Assembly (NCBI GenBank): GCA_964036275.1
Contig: OZ038439.1
Span: 13,125,095-13,189,094, forward strand
DNA from: Litoditis marina
Taxonomy: Eukaryota; Nematoda; Chromadorea; Rhabditida; Rhabditidae
Length of the DNA: 64,000 bases
Direction of reading: 5' to 3'
A model generated the notes under the pieces. That model was not told the DNA's origin. It did not search any database and saw only the letters and a list, made by a program, of their open reading frames with translations. Below are positions 41,216-52,547 of this stretch, one piece after another (within the stretch, counting starts at the first letter, position 1; each line of letters starts with the position of its first letter). The translations under genes were made by a program, and so were the position numbers.

Positions 41216-42207
41216 GTAACCGGAAACTAGTTACCATAGAAACTAAAACTGCAAACCGAGTTTCAGGTTGAATTGAATGGTAACCAGTTTTTCGTTTCAG
41301 GTTTACCTTCCGGGTAACCGGGAAAAAAAGGTTACAAAACCCATGTTAGATATAGATTTCACCCCCGGAACCCTAAGAAGCCTAACGGGATATTGCCGAA
41401 CAATTGAAGGGACTGTGAATCTCAAATAACCGGCAATCTAAGGTAACCCAGCCATATATAACCGTGGCTCATAACGGACTCGGAAATCAAGAGAGCCGGG
41501 TTTATTAGGTAACCGGGATGCATACTACAGAAACAAGAATGATAAGCAACCGGCAGTGCTAGTTACCCGCGGAGCACTCGGTTCAGCAAGTGCGATTCTG
41601 GTTCGGGAAGATGGTTCGGAAAAAAATGACCTCGGCCAGATCAAACTACAATATTTTTTTCGCTTAGTTCAATGTTTGAGTGTTTATAAACTATCTTTTC
41701 CATTCATTCTCATTCCATTTCTGCCACTTTTAATTTTTGACGTTCACAACTGACTTGTTTATTCATAAAATACGTTTATTTAGTGTGTGGAATTGAAGAA
41801 GGACTAGTAGGTGCCTCGATGTCGCAGTTTTGAAATATCTTACGGTAGCGTCCGCCCTTTAATTTTCACCGCGCGCGGCGAATTTTTGACCAAGCGGCGT
41901 ATTCTTTTTCAATTTTTCAATTACAAATGTATTTTAATTATATTCTTTCATAGTATTATGTCTATTTTTTCTTGTGCCTGTGTTTCTAATTAGGTGTGCT
42001 CATTCTCTTTATATCCTCCACGCGTCATACTCATAGTTGGATCGGATATTACAATAATAAAAACAGAATACTTTGCGTAAGTGCCCCGTATTTAGCATTA
42101 TCATTTTGCTGACTACCGTAACCCGGCGCGCCAAATTTGAAAGTTTGCACTGGGGCACGTTTTCCCTTTTGTCTTTATTTCGAAATTTACTACGACTCAA
42201 TATCTTT
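41216..42207. other. Intergenic region
   Basis: 41270-41365 is a partial GGTAACC repeat. The rest holds no supported exon and is the 3' flank of the SWIM/PHD pseudogene. Confidence 0.5.
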
Positions 42208-43081
42208 CTAGTCACTGCTGCTCTCGTTCTCTCCATCTGTTTCCTGTTTATCATCTTGTTCATCTCCCAAATTGTTAACGTATTTGCCGTGGGTGCAAGC
42301 AATACAGTTTCTTCCAGGGATACCACTGCCACACTCGAAGTGAACCCACAAGTAACACTCCTCACACCGGAGCCACGATGTGATCCGACTGCACTCTTCT
42401 TCGGGATGAGCGTCGGGTGGAATTTTCGGATTTTTCTACGAACAAAGTAAGTTATAATTTGAAATATAAATTATTGGGAAACTTATTTTAGATGTTTCAT
42501 TCTCATACGAAATGAATTTTTTAACCCTGTGCACATGCTTATCAAAAATGTAAGTCAATGTACCACCCTGCTCTAAAACACTAGCAATTTCCCATAGTTT
42601 CAAACAGATAAGTGTAGAAATAACTTCGGAGCAGATTGCACAGTGTTCATTGTCATTGTCAGCAATGACGATTGTCTTCGTTCGCTGTTGCATCTTCTTC
42701 TTCTTCGCCCGCTCTTGTCGTTGAGCTATCTTTGTGCGCTGTAAACATGGTCGTCATTTAATGAGCAATACACGTATGATATACAACATGTTGTTACCTT
42801 CATGGCTTCATATTGATAGTATTCGCCACCACGTATTCTTTCCAAAACGATAATGAAAATATGCTTTAGTGCCATAGACTTTTTCAGTTAGGCAGAACTC
42901 TCTTTTATTTGATTATAATTTTCGTGGCGTACCAACAAAGGATACATAACGTTAACTTGTCTCCCAAATTACGAACTTGGAAAATCACCTCTTCAATTGA
43001 TATGGGGAGATCAGCTACTGTTCTTCCCCCATCGCCCATGTTGCTCTTTTCAATTCTAACAGCAAGCGGTGCATTTCTGGC

Positions 43082-43432
43082 TGTTACAAACAGAAGTTTG
43101 TGTAAATAATAAAATCGATGATAGAATAGAAATAATTAGTGGAAAGCCACTGGATGTTATGCTCAAAAACGCTTTTGATTAGACTTCATTAATATAAAAT
43201 AATATATGCGCGAGTTACAGACATTAAAATAGAGAAAAACAAGCTACACTCTACTCTACATTACAAGAAACACACAGAACAACCGAGAGTCCCAAATTAT
43301 GATGCAAACTTTAAAGGACTGTGCACTACAAAAGACGGGCGCGGCGTGACCCATAATGCAATAGAAATAAACCAAGCCGACAAGGTGCAATAAATATTAT
43401 ACACGTTATATTAATAATATAATATTACAACT
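43082..43432 (-). repeat. LTR (3' LTR in element orientation)
   Basis: Direct repeat partner of 44879-45229; I count roughly a dozen single-base differences by eye, so the insertion is not brand new. Confidence 0.93.
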
Positions 43433-43514
43433 TCCCCGGGTGCCCGAATGCCTGGTCCCACAGGCATAAGAAATATAGGATACAACAAACGGAAGAGATA
43501 GTAATGAACCATGG

Positions 43515-43745
43515 GAAAACATGCAACAAGGTATATGCCCGAAGGCACCACGATAACTATATGCCCGGAGGCATCAAAGAAACACTATAACAAGGTAGCT
43601 ATATGCCTAACGGCACCACGATAACTATATGAACACATGAAAAACTATATGCTAGAAAGCATCACGGTAACTATATGCCAGGGCACCACGGTAACTGTAT
43701 GTCCAAAGGCATCACGGTAGCAATATGCGCGAGGCATCACGGAAA
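43515..43745. repeat. Short tandem repeats inside LTR element
   Basis: Six or more imperfect units of AACTATATGCCxxAAGGCACCACG type, about 30-40 bp each, in the internal region of the retrotransposon. Confidence 0.75.
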
Positions 43746-43840
43746 TATCAAGAACTCCAAACATCTTCGACGACTTCTGTGCATTGTTCTCGCACATCTA
43801 CCAAAGATCATGCCGCAGAGATTGTTCACTCCATCCTGAA

Positions 43841-44326
43841 TCAGTTCACTCCTTTTGGTCTCCGACCCAAAGAACAGTCAGTATAAAACTGTTGCCTTGG
43901 TCTGGCATCACCTGCCTTTCCCAGCTTCTCTCGATCCTCTAGATCCGAAGCTTCTTCTGATCCGTGTTCCCATTGGCCACTAGTAAAATGCGAAAATTCT
44001 TTCAGTTTGGAAGATCCATCCATCACTCCATAAGAATAATTTCCATTTTCCGTGCTTTTCTTTGACAATCTGGACAGATTTTCCTTCCTTTGATTGAATC
44101 GCTCAATCAACCATTCAAAGTCTATCGAGACTTCCACTCTCTTCCCTTCCTCGATAATGCCTCGTCTGGCAAAATCCCTTGATGTTCCTTGTCGTGCAAA
44201 CTTGATCAACTTCTTCTCGCTTCGCTCGACCATGTACATACTCTTCATTTCTGTCTGTAACCCATCCTTCTTTTCCTGTCTCTGTTCACTCATTATTGCG
44301 TCACTGTTTTCCAAACCAGTACACAT
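43841..44326 (-). CDS. Open frame within LTR element, possible gag remnant
   Basis: 161 codons from ATG at 44326, in element orientation. Charged and helical in character (VERSEKKLIKFARQG, DFEWLIERFNQRKENLSRL), without zinc knuckle, protease or RT motifs. It could be a gag-like remnant or chance; the position about 550 bases after the 5' LTR fits a gag start. I do not recognise a conserved domain. Confidence 0.35.
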   Translation of the reverse strand: MCTGLENSDAIMSEQRQEKKDGLQTEMKSMYMVERSEKKLIKFARQGTSRDFARRGIIEEGKRVEVSIDFEWLIERFNQRKENLSRLSKKSTENGNYSYGVMDGSSKLKEFSHFTSGQWEHGSEEASDLEDREKLGKAGDARPRQQFYTDCSLGRRPKGVN

Positions 44327-44524
44327 TCAATAAAAGATTGAAATTTGTGCAGTAGTTTTTCCCTGACCACCCGTTGATAACGACCAATCGAAAATTTGGG
44401 CAGCATTCCCCCTAAGGAAAACTCTTCACCAGCAATTCAACTGGGTGCTACACAACGGTGGTCGGTGACAATACGTCGGGTAGAGCCTCTACCTAGTATT
44501 TCACAAAATAGAAATTGTAGTCCG

Positions 44525-44700
44525 GAGGTAGTGTTCAAGGTACGCCCCAAAAACACTACGATGACGATGCAGCAGAATTAGCGTCCAAGGCACGCCCCAA
44601 GGACACTAAACTGGTGATGTTGACGACGATAGCGCAGAAGTAGCGTCCAAGGTACTCCCCAAGGACACTACAACTGATGACGATGTTTGGCCTTGGTGCT
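44525..44700. repeat. Tandem short hairpins inside LTR element
   Basis: Four imperfect copies of GTGTCC...AAGG-ACGCCCCAAGGACAC type. Each contains complementary GTCC and GGAC arms, so each could fold into a small stem-loop in RNA. Confidence 0.65.
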
Positions 44701-44878
44701 CCCAAAGACACGGCTGACTTCGACGATCCCTCTTCTTTTTTCTTCTCCGATAGTGTGGAACAGACGTAGCAGAATACAGTAAAAATTAGGATAGCACAAT
44801 TATAATAAATTAATAGGCCTTTTATCAAAAAGAATTTTTGCGCACTAACTAACTATCAATCGAGCGGTTCAGCCCCCA

Positions 44879-45229
44879 TGTTACAAACAGAAGTTTGTGT
44901 AAATAATAAAATCGATGATAGAATAGAAATAATTAGTGGAAAGCCACTGAATGTTATGCTCGAAAACGCTTTTGATTAGACTTTATCAATATAAAATAAT
45001 GTATGCGCGAGTTACAGACATTAAAATAGAGAAAAACAAGCTATACTCTACTCTACATTACAAGAAACACATAGAACAACCGAGAGTCCCAAATTATGAT
45101 GCAAACTTTAAAGGACTGTGCACTACAAAAGCCGGGCGCGGCGGGACCCATAATGCAATAGAAATAAACTAAGCCGACAAGGTGCAATAAATATTATACA
45201 CGTTATATTAATTATACAATATTACAACT
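44879..45229 (-). repeat. LTR (5' LTR in element orientation)
   Basis: Direct repeat partner of 43082-43432; abuts the putative primer-binding site on its inner side. Confidence 0.93.
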
Positions 45230-45389
45230 TGGCGCTGTTTCCCAGAGAATCCTGGAACTTTTTAACAGCTGCCTCCATATCGATACGGAATGAGACCATA
45301 GCATTCCAACTTGCGTCGTATTTTCTAAGCGCAGCCATTTCCAGAAGACTCTCGCTTTAAACGATAACCTATAATGATTCTCAATCATA

Positions 45390-45558
45390 CCCCAGTAAAG
45401 TTGTCCGAATAGTCAGAAAAAAATCGAAAACGGACTACTTTTCCACCTAAAAGAAGACAATCGGTCTACTTTTCACTTTTTATGAAGAAATATAAATTTT
45501 CACCTATTAACATACGAGAGCAGACTAATTTTTGTCGCTTAGTCAGACCTTACTGGTG
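45390..45558. mobile_element. CCAGTAAGG-type MITE in pseudogene intron
   Basis: Inverted-orientation copy of the element at 5263-5424: starts CCCAGTAAAGTTGTCCGAATAG, ends AGTCAGACCTTACTGGTG. It lies in the intron 45355-45810 of the SWIM/PHD pseudogene. Confidence 0.7.
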
Positions 45559-46876
45559 ATTGTTCTCAATAGATGGTTATTCAACTCTTGAGTATTTCTC
45601 GAGTGCTAATATTTAATTACCAATCAACTTTTTGTCCATTCTTCGTTCCTTTTCTCTCCTTCTATGAGTAAAACGTGAGACGGCCGCGACAATGTCGTTG
45701 CCGTCTCAGTTTTAACTGTTATTTATCAGCCTGCGTCTCCTCAAAACATATGCTATTTTCATCAGTAAAATTTGTCACGGCAGCGACATTGTCGTTGCCG
45801 TCTCAATTACGACTCAGTCGGCGGGGGCCGAGTCAGTGATTTCTCAGAGTTCTTGCCGATCACGGGTGGATACAGCGGATTTGGGTCTCGTGGTGGCGGT
45901 GGTGGCCACTTAATCGTGACAAACTCGAAGATCGGAGGAGCCCTCCACACAAACCGTCCCTTGATGCGCATAACCTGGTGAGCAATTAATTTCAATTTAT
46001 TATTGAACATTTATCTACGGCTAGGGTGACAATCACCCACTTAATTCACGAAAGGTCACGACAAGTATACGCCGGCTGCTGATTTTTGTTGAGCAACGTT
46101 CATTTGAATGGAAATATATGATAAATGAAAGTGTTTAGGCCAAGCTAATATTCACTACATAATAGAGAATTCGAGACATGGGATTAACAGAGTTTAGACA
46201 GTTTCCAATATTTACCTTCAGAGTACATAATGACAGCATGAATATGTTGACAGGCAACCCCAGAATGTTGCAGGAGACATCCACATCTCATGGAAAATGG
46301 GCATGCGTCACAGTCGGGACAGTGCGTGTTACTCTGTAAACAGACAGGTATCATTCCCAACTCTCAAATCGAATGTTTCTATTAGTATTCATGATTTATA
46401 CTTATACGGATAATAATTTATAATTTATATGGATATTTTTTTCATCGGAGGAGCAGGGTAACGTGAATCTAGATTTTTCAAAAACTTTAAGTGTGTGTTA
46501 GGGGTTTAGAGAAAAAGTGATGCTCACCGTAGTGTCACAACGGCAGTCAAGAACCACTGCAACTTAATACTGCTTTCCGCCGCGATGTTCTTGCACATAC
46601 CAGGTAGAAGAGCCATCGTCATCTGAGATGAGATAGGCACGCTCTTCGTAGGCGTTCACAGCCTTCTTGTGCTCTGAGATGGTCTCCTGTCGTCTGCTAC
46701 TGCTCTTGCTCAACTTCCTTCTTGCCTAAAAATATGTGAAACTTTCATCTTATCTGGAGTCGTCACTATCAAACTTGCTGGTGTAAAATCTCATAACTAA
46801 ATCACTCAAAGTTACGCAGATTTCATTTTAGTTCTCTGGACGAGAGACGAGTCTCGATTATGCAAACATCGATTGT

Positions 46877-47470
46877 GTACACGTGTTTTCTAGCCAAATG
46901 CATCCCACGGAGTCTAGTTTAGTGTCTTTGCAAGCATATCTGTATTCAACGCGATTAATTGTGGAAATTGTCAGAAACATAGATAAGACCTCGAACAGTA
47001 TTCCCAAAACAGGTATTTTACTATCAGCAGTTTATTGACAACAATGCCATTTGCGGTTAGGGGGAAAGTTATTCAACTGCAAATTTGAAAGTAGTGTTTC
47101 AAAATAAGACATCGCCAAACTTGAATAGTAAGTTTCAAGATAGTAGGGACTTTGAACAAAACTGCTGCCGTCTAATTATTGTTTTGAATGATTGTTTCTC
47201 AACAGGATTACCCGGTGGTTTTTTAATAAAGAGAAAAAACTTGGATAAACTTTATCGAATACTAATATACCTGTATTATCGCAACTATACATGCATATTC
47301 CATTATAAAACACAAAAATTTAATGAAATTCAAGCAACTGTGCTTACAAAATGCAGAATATCCTAAGGCCATGGCCTCAGGGTCCCCAAACCAGGCAAAA
47401 TGTTCCGTGATTGGCACCTCGGTGTAGTGGGTGATGTTGTATAGGGTTTCGGAATCATTTAGAAGAGGAA
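46877..47470 (-). repeat. Duplicated segment carrying an epoxide hydrolase exon fragment
   Basis: Counterpart of 20788-21378. Its right part (47330-47455) is a diverged terminal-exon fragment, and it abuts the 240 bp tandem copies of the real gene's 3' end. Its left edge coincides with the loss of 5' exons of the SWIM/PHD gene. Confidence 0.85.
47330..47455 (-). pseudogene. Epoxide hydrolase terminal exon fragment, diverged copy
   Basis: The minus strand reads ITHYTEVPITEHFAWFGDPE then AMA and a stop. The catalytic His is kept but Gly before it is Glu. Shares changes with 21242-21368 rather than with the adjacent functional exon. Confidence 0.75.
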
Positions 47471-47573
47471 AGTAATGTTGATAAAAACTTTATTGACCTT
47501 TTCACACTAATATACCTGTACCATTGCAGCTTTACATGCATATATTTTGTTTATAACAAAAATGGAATAAAAA

Positions 47574-47696
47574 TCAAGCAACCGTGCTTACGAAATGCAA
47601 AATATCCTTTGCCATAGCCTCAGGCTCCTCAAAACAGGCGAAATGTCCCGTGTTTGGCATCTCGGTGTAGTGGGTGATGTTGTACAGGGTTTCGGA
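47574..47696 (-). pseudogene. Epoxide hydrolase terminal exon fragment, recent tandem copy
   Basis: Second unit of a 240 bp tandem duplication (47470-47709 against 47710-47946). It encodes the same C-terminal residues (TEMPNTGHFACFEEPE) and has its own AATAAA (near 47492), but lacks the exon's 5' part and splice acceptor. Confidence 0.85.
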
Positions 47697-47731
47697 ATCA
47701 TTTAGAAAATAAAAGTAATGTTGATAAAAAC

Positions 47732-47737
47732 TTTATT
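47732..47737 (-). terminator. Epoxide hydrolase polyadenylation signal
   Basis: AATAAA on the minus strand 80 bases after the stop codon; repeated 240 bases further on in the tandem copy. Confidence 0.7.
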
Positions 47738-47816
47738 GACCTTTTCACACTAATATACCTGTACCATTGCAGCTTTACATGCATATATTTTGTTTATAAC
47801 AAAAATGGAATAAAAA

Positions 47817-50800
47817 TCAAGCAACCGTGCTGACAAAATGCAGAATATCCTTGGCCATAGTTTCAGGCTCCTCAAAACAGGCGAAATGTCCCGTGTTTGG
47901 CATCTCGGTGTAGTGGGTTATGTTGTACAGAGTTTCGGTCATCTCGCGGGGGGTACGGTCGTACAGTTCGTTCAGTCCACTCGCATGCGCAGTGGGGATG
48001 GAGACGTACTTCCTGGAATGGAGTTATTGAGGAAAAGATTTTTGTAGTTTGATCTGGTTACACGCGCTACTTAGAACACGCTCTGTATTCTACGAAAATC
48101 GCATCAGTCGGAACAGTTCAGGAACCGAACAATTTCGTTCAAACGGCACATTTGTTGCAGTACTGTATTTATTTGTCACGCTCGTGTATGTTCGGTTCAT
48201 AACTGTACCGCTTTAAAATAACTGTATTTCATTTTCTCAATGAGATTGGGAAATTACTGTAAATACTGTACTGAACAGAACAGAGCAGTATTGCAAACAA
48301 TTCCTGTATGCAACGTTGTGTTACAGTAAAGCAATGACCCATGTCCTGAGTAGTTCACTAATGTCGATGAAAAGCGACGGGATCAAACTACAAACACTTG
48401 CACCCGTGGGAGTTGTGGGGGAAAAGACGTATTTATTGAGAACAGAAAGTTACATAGGCAGTGACCAAATAATGGCAGTAGTTTGGTATTGATAAGCGCG
48501 GTCGTTTTCAAAAAGTGATGCGGAACTGCTAAAACTTCGGTGATTTCCGAGTTTATGGCCAAATATTTCTGTAGTTTGATCTCGAAACACGCGCTAATTC
48601 AAGTTTTTCGATCAGAAAGGTTGTTCAAACATCTTAGCAGAGCGTGATTTTCCCGTACGCTGAAAGTGTTCGATGAGAGTAAACGGAGAATTTTTGAGCA
48701 TAGATAAGCAAATATAGTCTGGTTCACGCAACAATAACCCCCTACAGAAAGATTGTAAATCTTTCATACAAATTTTTCATGTCTTGTAGGTATTGTAAAT
48801 AGTTTAATCTTTGTGATTTCGTTTTCCACACTGTTTACTACAAGCATTAAAAAACCGTGAATCTAAAAATCTGTTTGTTGGTTAAATAAATTCCATTGAA
48901 TATTCGAAAGATTACTGTAGAAAGTTATCGATTGGTGAAACGGAGTACAACACACATTGCAAGCTATTCTACCACAAAATACAGTTTTGTCATTGGTTTG
49001 ATCACCCACTCCCACTACAGTTATTCAGTTCGCAACAAGGTCAAAGTTTCAAAATTGACTGGTGATCACTAGCGTACGTGAACACATGGAACGTGTAGAA
49101 AGTCACGTGTGTAGCTCACGTCAAATGTGATAAATCATTCTACCAAGTTTTAGAAAAGTAGAAGTTGCTCACTTTCCCAACTGCTGATGTCTGGTGTCAA
49201 GGAAGAATTCTCTGTAGAATCGTTGAGAAGAGACGATGTTCCCATTTACCCAGTAGATCATCACCATCGTCAGCAGCTCGTCCTTCGTGAATTTTCTAAA
49301 CTTGGAAAACGCAAGGCTGATCATAAACTTTTACCCGTTTTTTGTGACAATGGCTACGAAATCAATCATCTTCTCAACCATGTTGCAGTGACCACAGATT
49401 AAATACCATCATTCTACCCACCATTCCCACATCTCATTCCCATACAACCGTTCAGTTCATACAACGGTCCACACTGTCAAATGAATATAGTTCACGTTTC
49501 AGTGACAGTGTTCTCACGAAAATTTTGTAAACCCCTACGAATACTTCTGTGATCTACACACTCTGTTCACAGATGTTCAACGACCGCTTGCATGGCATTG
49601 TCCAATCAATTCGTTCGTTAGCTGTCTTTGTTGATGAAATAAAGATGATACCTCTCCAGTCCGCCATCGGGCAGATTTCGGAACTCCTGATTGGTCCACG
49701 TCGAGAATTTCTCCAGAATATAGGATGCCAGTCCGATCGGAGAATCGTTCAAGGCGGTACCTGAAAAAAATTGTAGAAAAAACTTAATTAGTTTAGAATA
49801 AATAAATCTACTTCCAGCAAATCTATCAATGGTCAAACTTCACAAAACGTGAAAACCTCAGAGAACGTGATCGTTCTTTTGACACTTGCACGTACACATT
49901 ATTCATAGTTGAACGTGACGTACAGTTAGTAATAGATCTCACGCTGACAATTTATTTAAATCTTGGAAAAAACTTTTTTGAAATCTAAGTAATATTCTTG
50001 TTCCTGAAGTTCTAAAAGATCCAACCTACTGTATCCGGTTTCGTGGCCTGAATGTGCATGTAGCCGGTCTCCTTGATCAGAGTCAAACTTCTGTCGAAGA
50101 AGTTATGGTTGTGCAGTGTCTTCGACGACAAAAGCAGCTGGAAACCATCTTCATTGAAAAGCGGTAACAAAACATCGACTTCCGAAAAACACCTCAATCT
50201 TTGAGATACTTGAGATTCCAAGTGATTTTGCCCAATTGTTCTCAAAATTGTGTGCAAACAGAAATCCTCTGTATACGTAATTGGACTGTTCGAAAAGCTC
50301 GAGCTCTATTATCCGAAAACTGAAAAATAGTTCTTGACCTACCTTGGGGAAGTAGGTGGCCATGATGTCGATGAAAGTGGCTTTCAGCGAGGCTCCCGGT
50401 GCGATGGCAATCATGTTTAGGTGCATGGCCAACACACTGAAAATGATAACATGGATCTGGTAGAAGTGAAGCGAATGGTTTCCTTCTCTCCAAAGCAGGC
50501 CTATACGGTGTACCGTGATTTTACCCTGTTCTTTTCTGGCCAAAACTCGTGACTACTGGCGTCTATCGAGTACAAACCACAGCGAAGCCCTACACAAACA
50601 TATCATGAGATGTAAGTCTTCGTTTCTATGAGCATGAGCGTTAGCGTAGCCATCCATCCATCTTCCCAGATTCCGGAGAGCTTGGCTCAGTTTCCGTATG
50701 AAACGTAGTTGACGACTAGGTGTTTGTGATAGGAAGAAATTGCAAATCCCACCTCTGAGGGTAGATCCTAGCCAAATTGGACACGACCAACGATCCCCAA

Positions 50801-52486
50801 TCGCCGCCCTGCACATAGAATTTGTCGAACGAGAGGCGGTTCATCAGAATTTTGAAGACGCGCGCAGCTTCAATCTGACTGAAGCCTGGAACAAAAGAAT
50901 CTTGCAAACCGACCAATAATCAAACAGCAGAGAAATCTTTCATGTTTCAGAAACCGAAAACCGCACCCCGTCGTGCTTTTTTTGTAGTGCTGATCACAAT
51001 TAGGTTGAATGAATGACTGAAAACAATTTTTATGTTTCATCGAACCTCGAGATATTTAGGGTCAACCTATATTTTCAGTCTATTCTCGACTTTTTAAAAG
51101 AGCCTAGCAGCGATAAATTTGAAGCGAAATGCAACCGAACCTGTCTTCTTTGGCTGGTCTGACCATCCGTAGCCGGGAATAGAAGGAGCGATAACTTCGA
51201 AGGCCAGCTGAAAATAGACAAGTCAAGAAACACAGCAATGGAGTACTTCTACTAAAGTATGAATACTTTACATATTTACATATATATTCATGCACGTCTC
51301 GTTACGACGAGGTGATCATCATGCACGTCACAGATCTTTGTGCTAGCAACTTTTTCTGAGGCGACCTTGGTCCCTCCGTCATAGAAGACATAATGACAAA
51401 TAATTAGTTAACCATAATCGAATTAGGTGACATGATGACAGTACATTTTACCACCAATATGAGAGACGAGTGTACTACCGGCCCTCCTCAAACTACTTTC
51501 GGCCCTACCTAGGGAGTAAGTGCCATTCTACAATACTCCCGATGGCATCCTGCCAATATTTTCGGATGACTGTTTCGCAGAGCTACCATGAGTATTATCA
51601 GAAAAAAAATCATTCACGTGTTCTTCAGGAACTGAACAACCCCTAACAATAACTTTCCCTTTTTTTTTGTCGTTATTATGAACCTCAAAATTGATATTTT
51701 CGAAAATAGAGTTAGCGAGGCACGTTCTAATCGTCCATCTCTTCTCATTTTCTATCTTTTTTTTTCTCTTTTTCCCTCGTCTCTTTTTGACATTTCATCT
51801 CCGATTCCTGTCCAATTTCATTATAACTGTGGTCTCGTCATCATGAATCAGCGAGTGTTTTGGAAATATAGCACCTTCTTCATAAGCTGTGTATTCATCA
51901 TATTTCCCCTACATCATTATCATTACTGTGTATTGTTCTGACGGAGTATGCATGACTTTGCCGTATCGCCAGTTTTCAACCTGCCAGATTTACACTACAT
52001 TAGGATTAACTGGGTAGGGCATCTAGTGATGAGGGCCCCTACCGGCATATAGATGTTAGAAGCCCGGAATGTCTAGGTAACATGACTCCACACAAGTTGA
52101 TTCAAGGTTTTCTTTATTATATTTTACTTCTACCTTTACATTTCCTAATTTTTTTATTCTATATTACACTATACTATACCTTCTTGATGTCTCTTCAAAT
52201 ACGCGCTGAAGTTAGAGACGCAGACTGGCACATTAACCAGGATATTCGTGCATACGGCCTCCAATCACAGCGTTCTCGCCTACAGTAATTTCTGGGAATA
52301 AACTTGTATTGCGATCCGTCCACGAAGTTTTCGTGGCGGGACTGTATCCCACTGCAATTGGTTCTGAGCACAGCACTATTTCGCTGCGTATCGCGCTCAT
52401 TTTCAGGCGAATCATACGCGACGTTCGTTATTTGTTAAAGTTGTAGTCGAGAACGTCGTGCAATGTTGTTGTTGCTATTGTTGTTT

Positions 52487-52547
<61 letters not shown>

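Larger units (their letters stand above)
43082..45229 (-). mobile_element. Non-autonomous LTR retrotransposon inside an exon
   Basis: Two 351 bp direct repeats (43082-43432, 44879-45229) flank about 1.45 kb. In minus orientation the element begins AGTTGTAATATT and ends TTTGTAACA. The 5' LTR is followed at once by TGGGGGCTGAACCGC, a plausible tRNA primer-binding site. The 3' LTR is preceded by GGGGA-type purines (CCGGGGA). Flanking TGGC (43078-43081, 45230-45233) is a 4-bp target duplication. No protease, RT or integrase frame is present, so it depends on another element. The 4-bp duplication and LTR ends suggest a Ty3/gypsy-type helper (inference). Confidence 0.93.
42208..46725 (-). pseudogene. 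SWIM + PHD zinc-finger gene, interrupted by an LTR element
   Basis: Exon 46725-46528 includes STWYVQEHRGGKQY, an in-frame TAA (46566-46564), then VAVVLDCRCDTT. Exon 46333-46216 carries the SWIM core MRCGCLLQHSGVACQHIHAV (CxC...CxH). Exon 45974-45811 is Pro-rich (KWPPPPPRDPNPLYPP). The next exon starts 45354, is cut at 45230 by the retrotransposon, and resumes 43077-42951. Then come a segment ending 42798 (GGEYYQYEAMK), exon 42738-42625 (KKKKMQQRTK, ending EHCAICSE), and exon 42435-42208 with WLRCEECYLWVHFECGSG and CIAC, completing a PHD-like finger, and a stop. SWIM plus C-terminal PHD occurs in MULE-like transposase relatives and in host genes derived from them. Breaks: the internal stop, the LTR insertion, a phase mismatch between exons 46333-46216 and 45974-45811, and no N-terminal exons beyond 46725, where the duplicated epoxide hydrolase segment starts. 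Confidence 0.78.
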
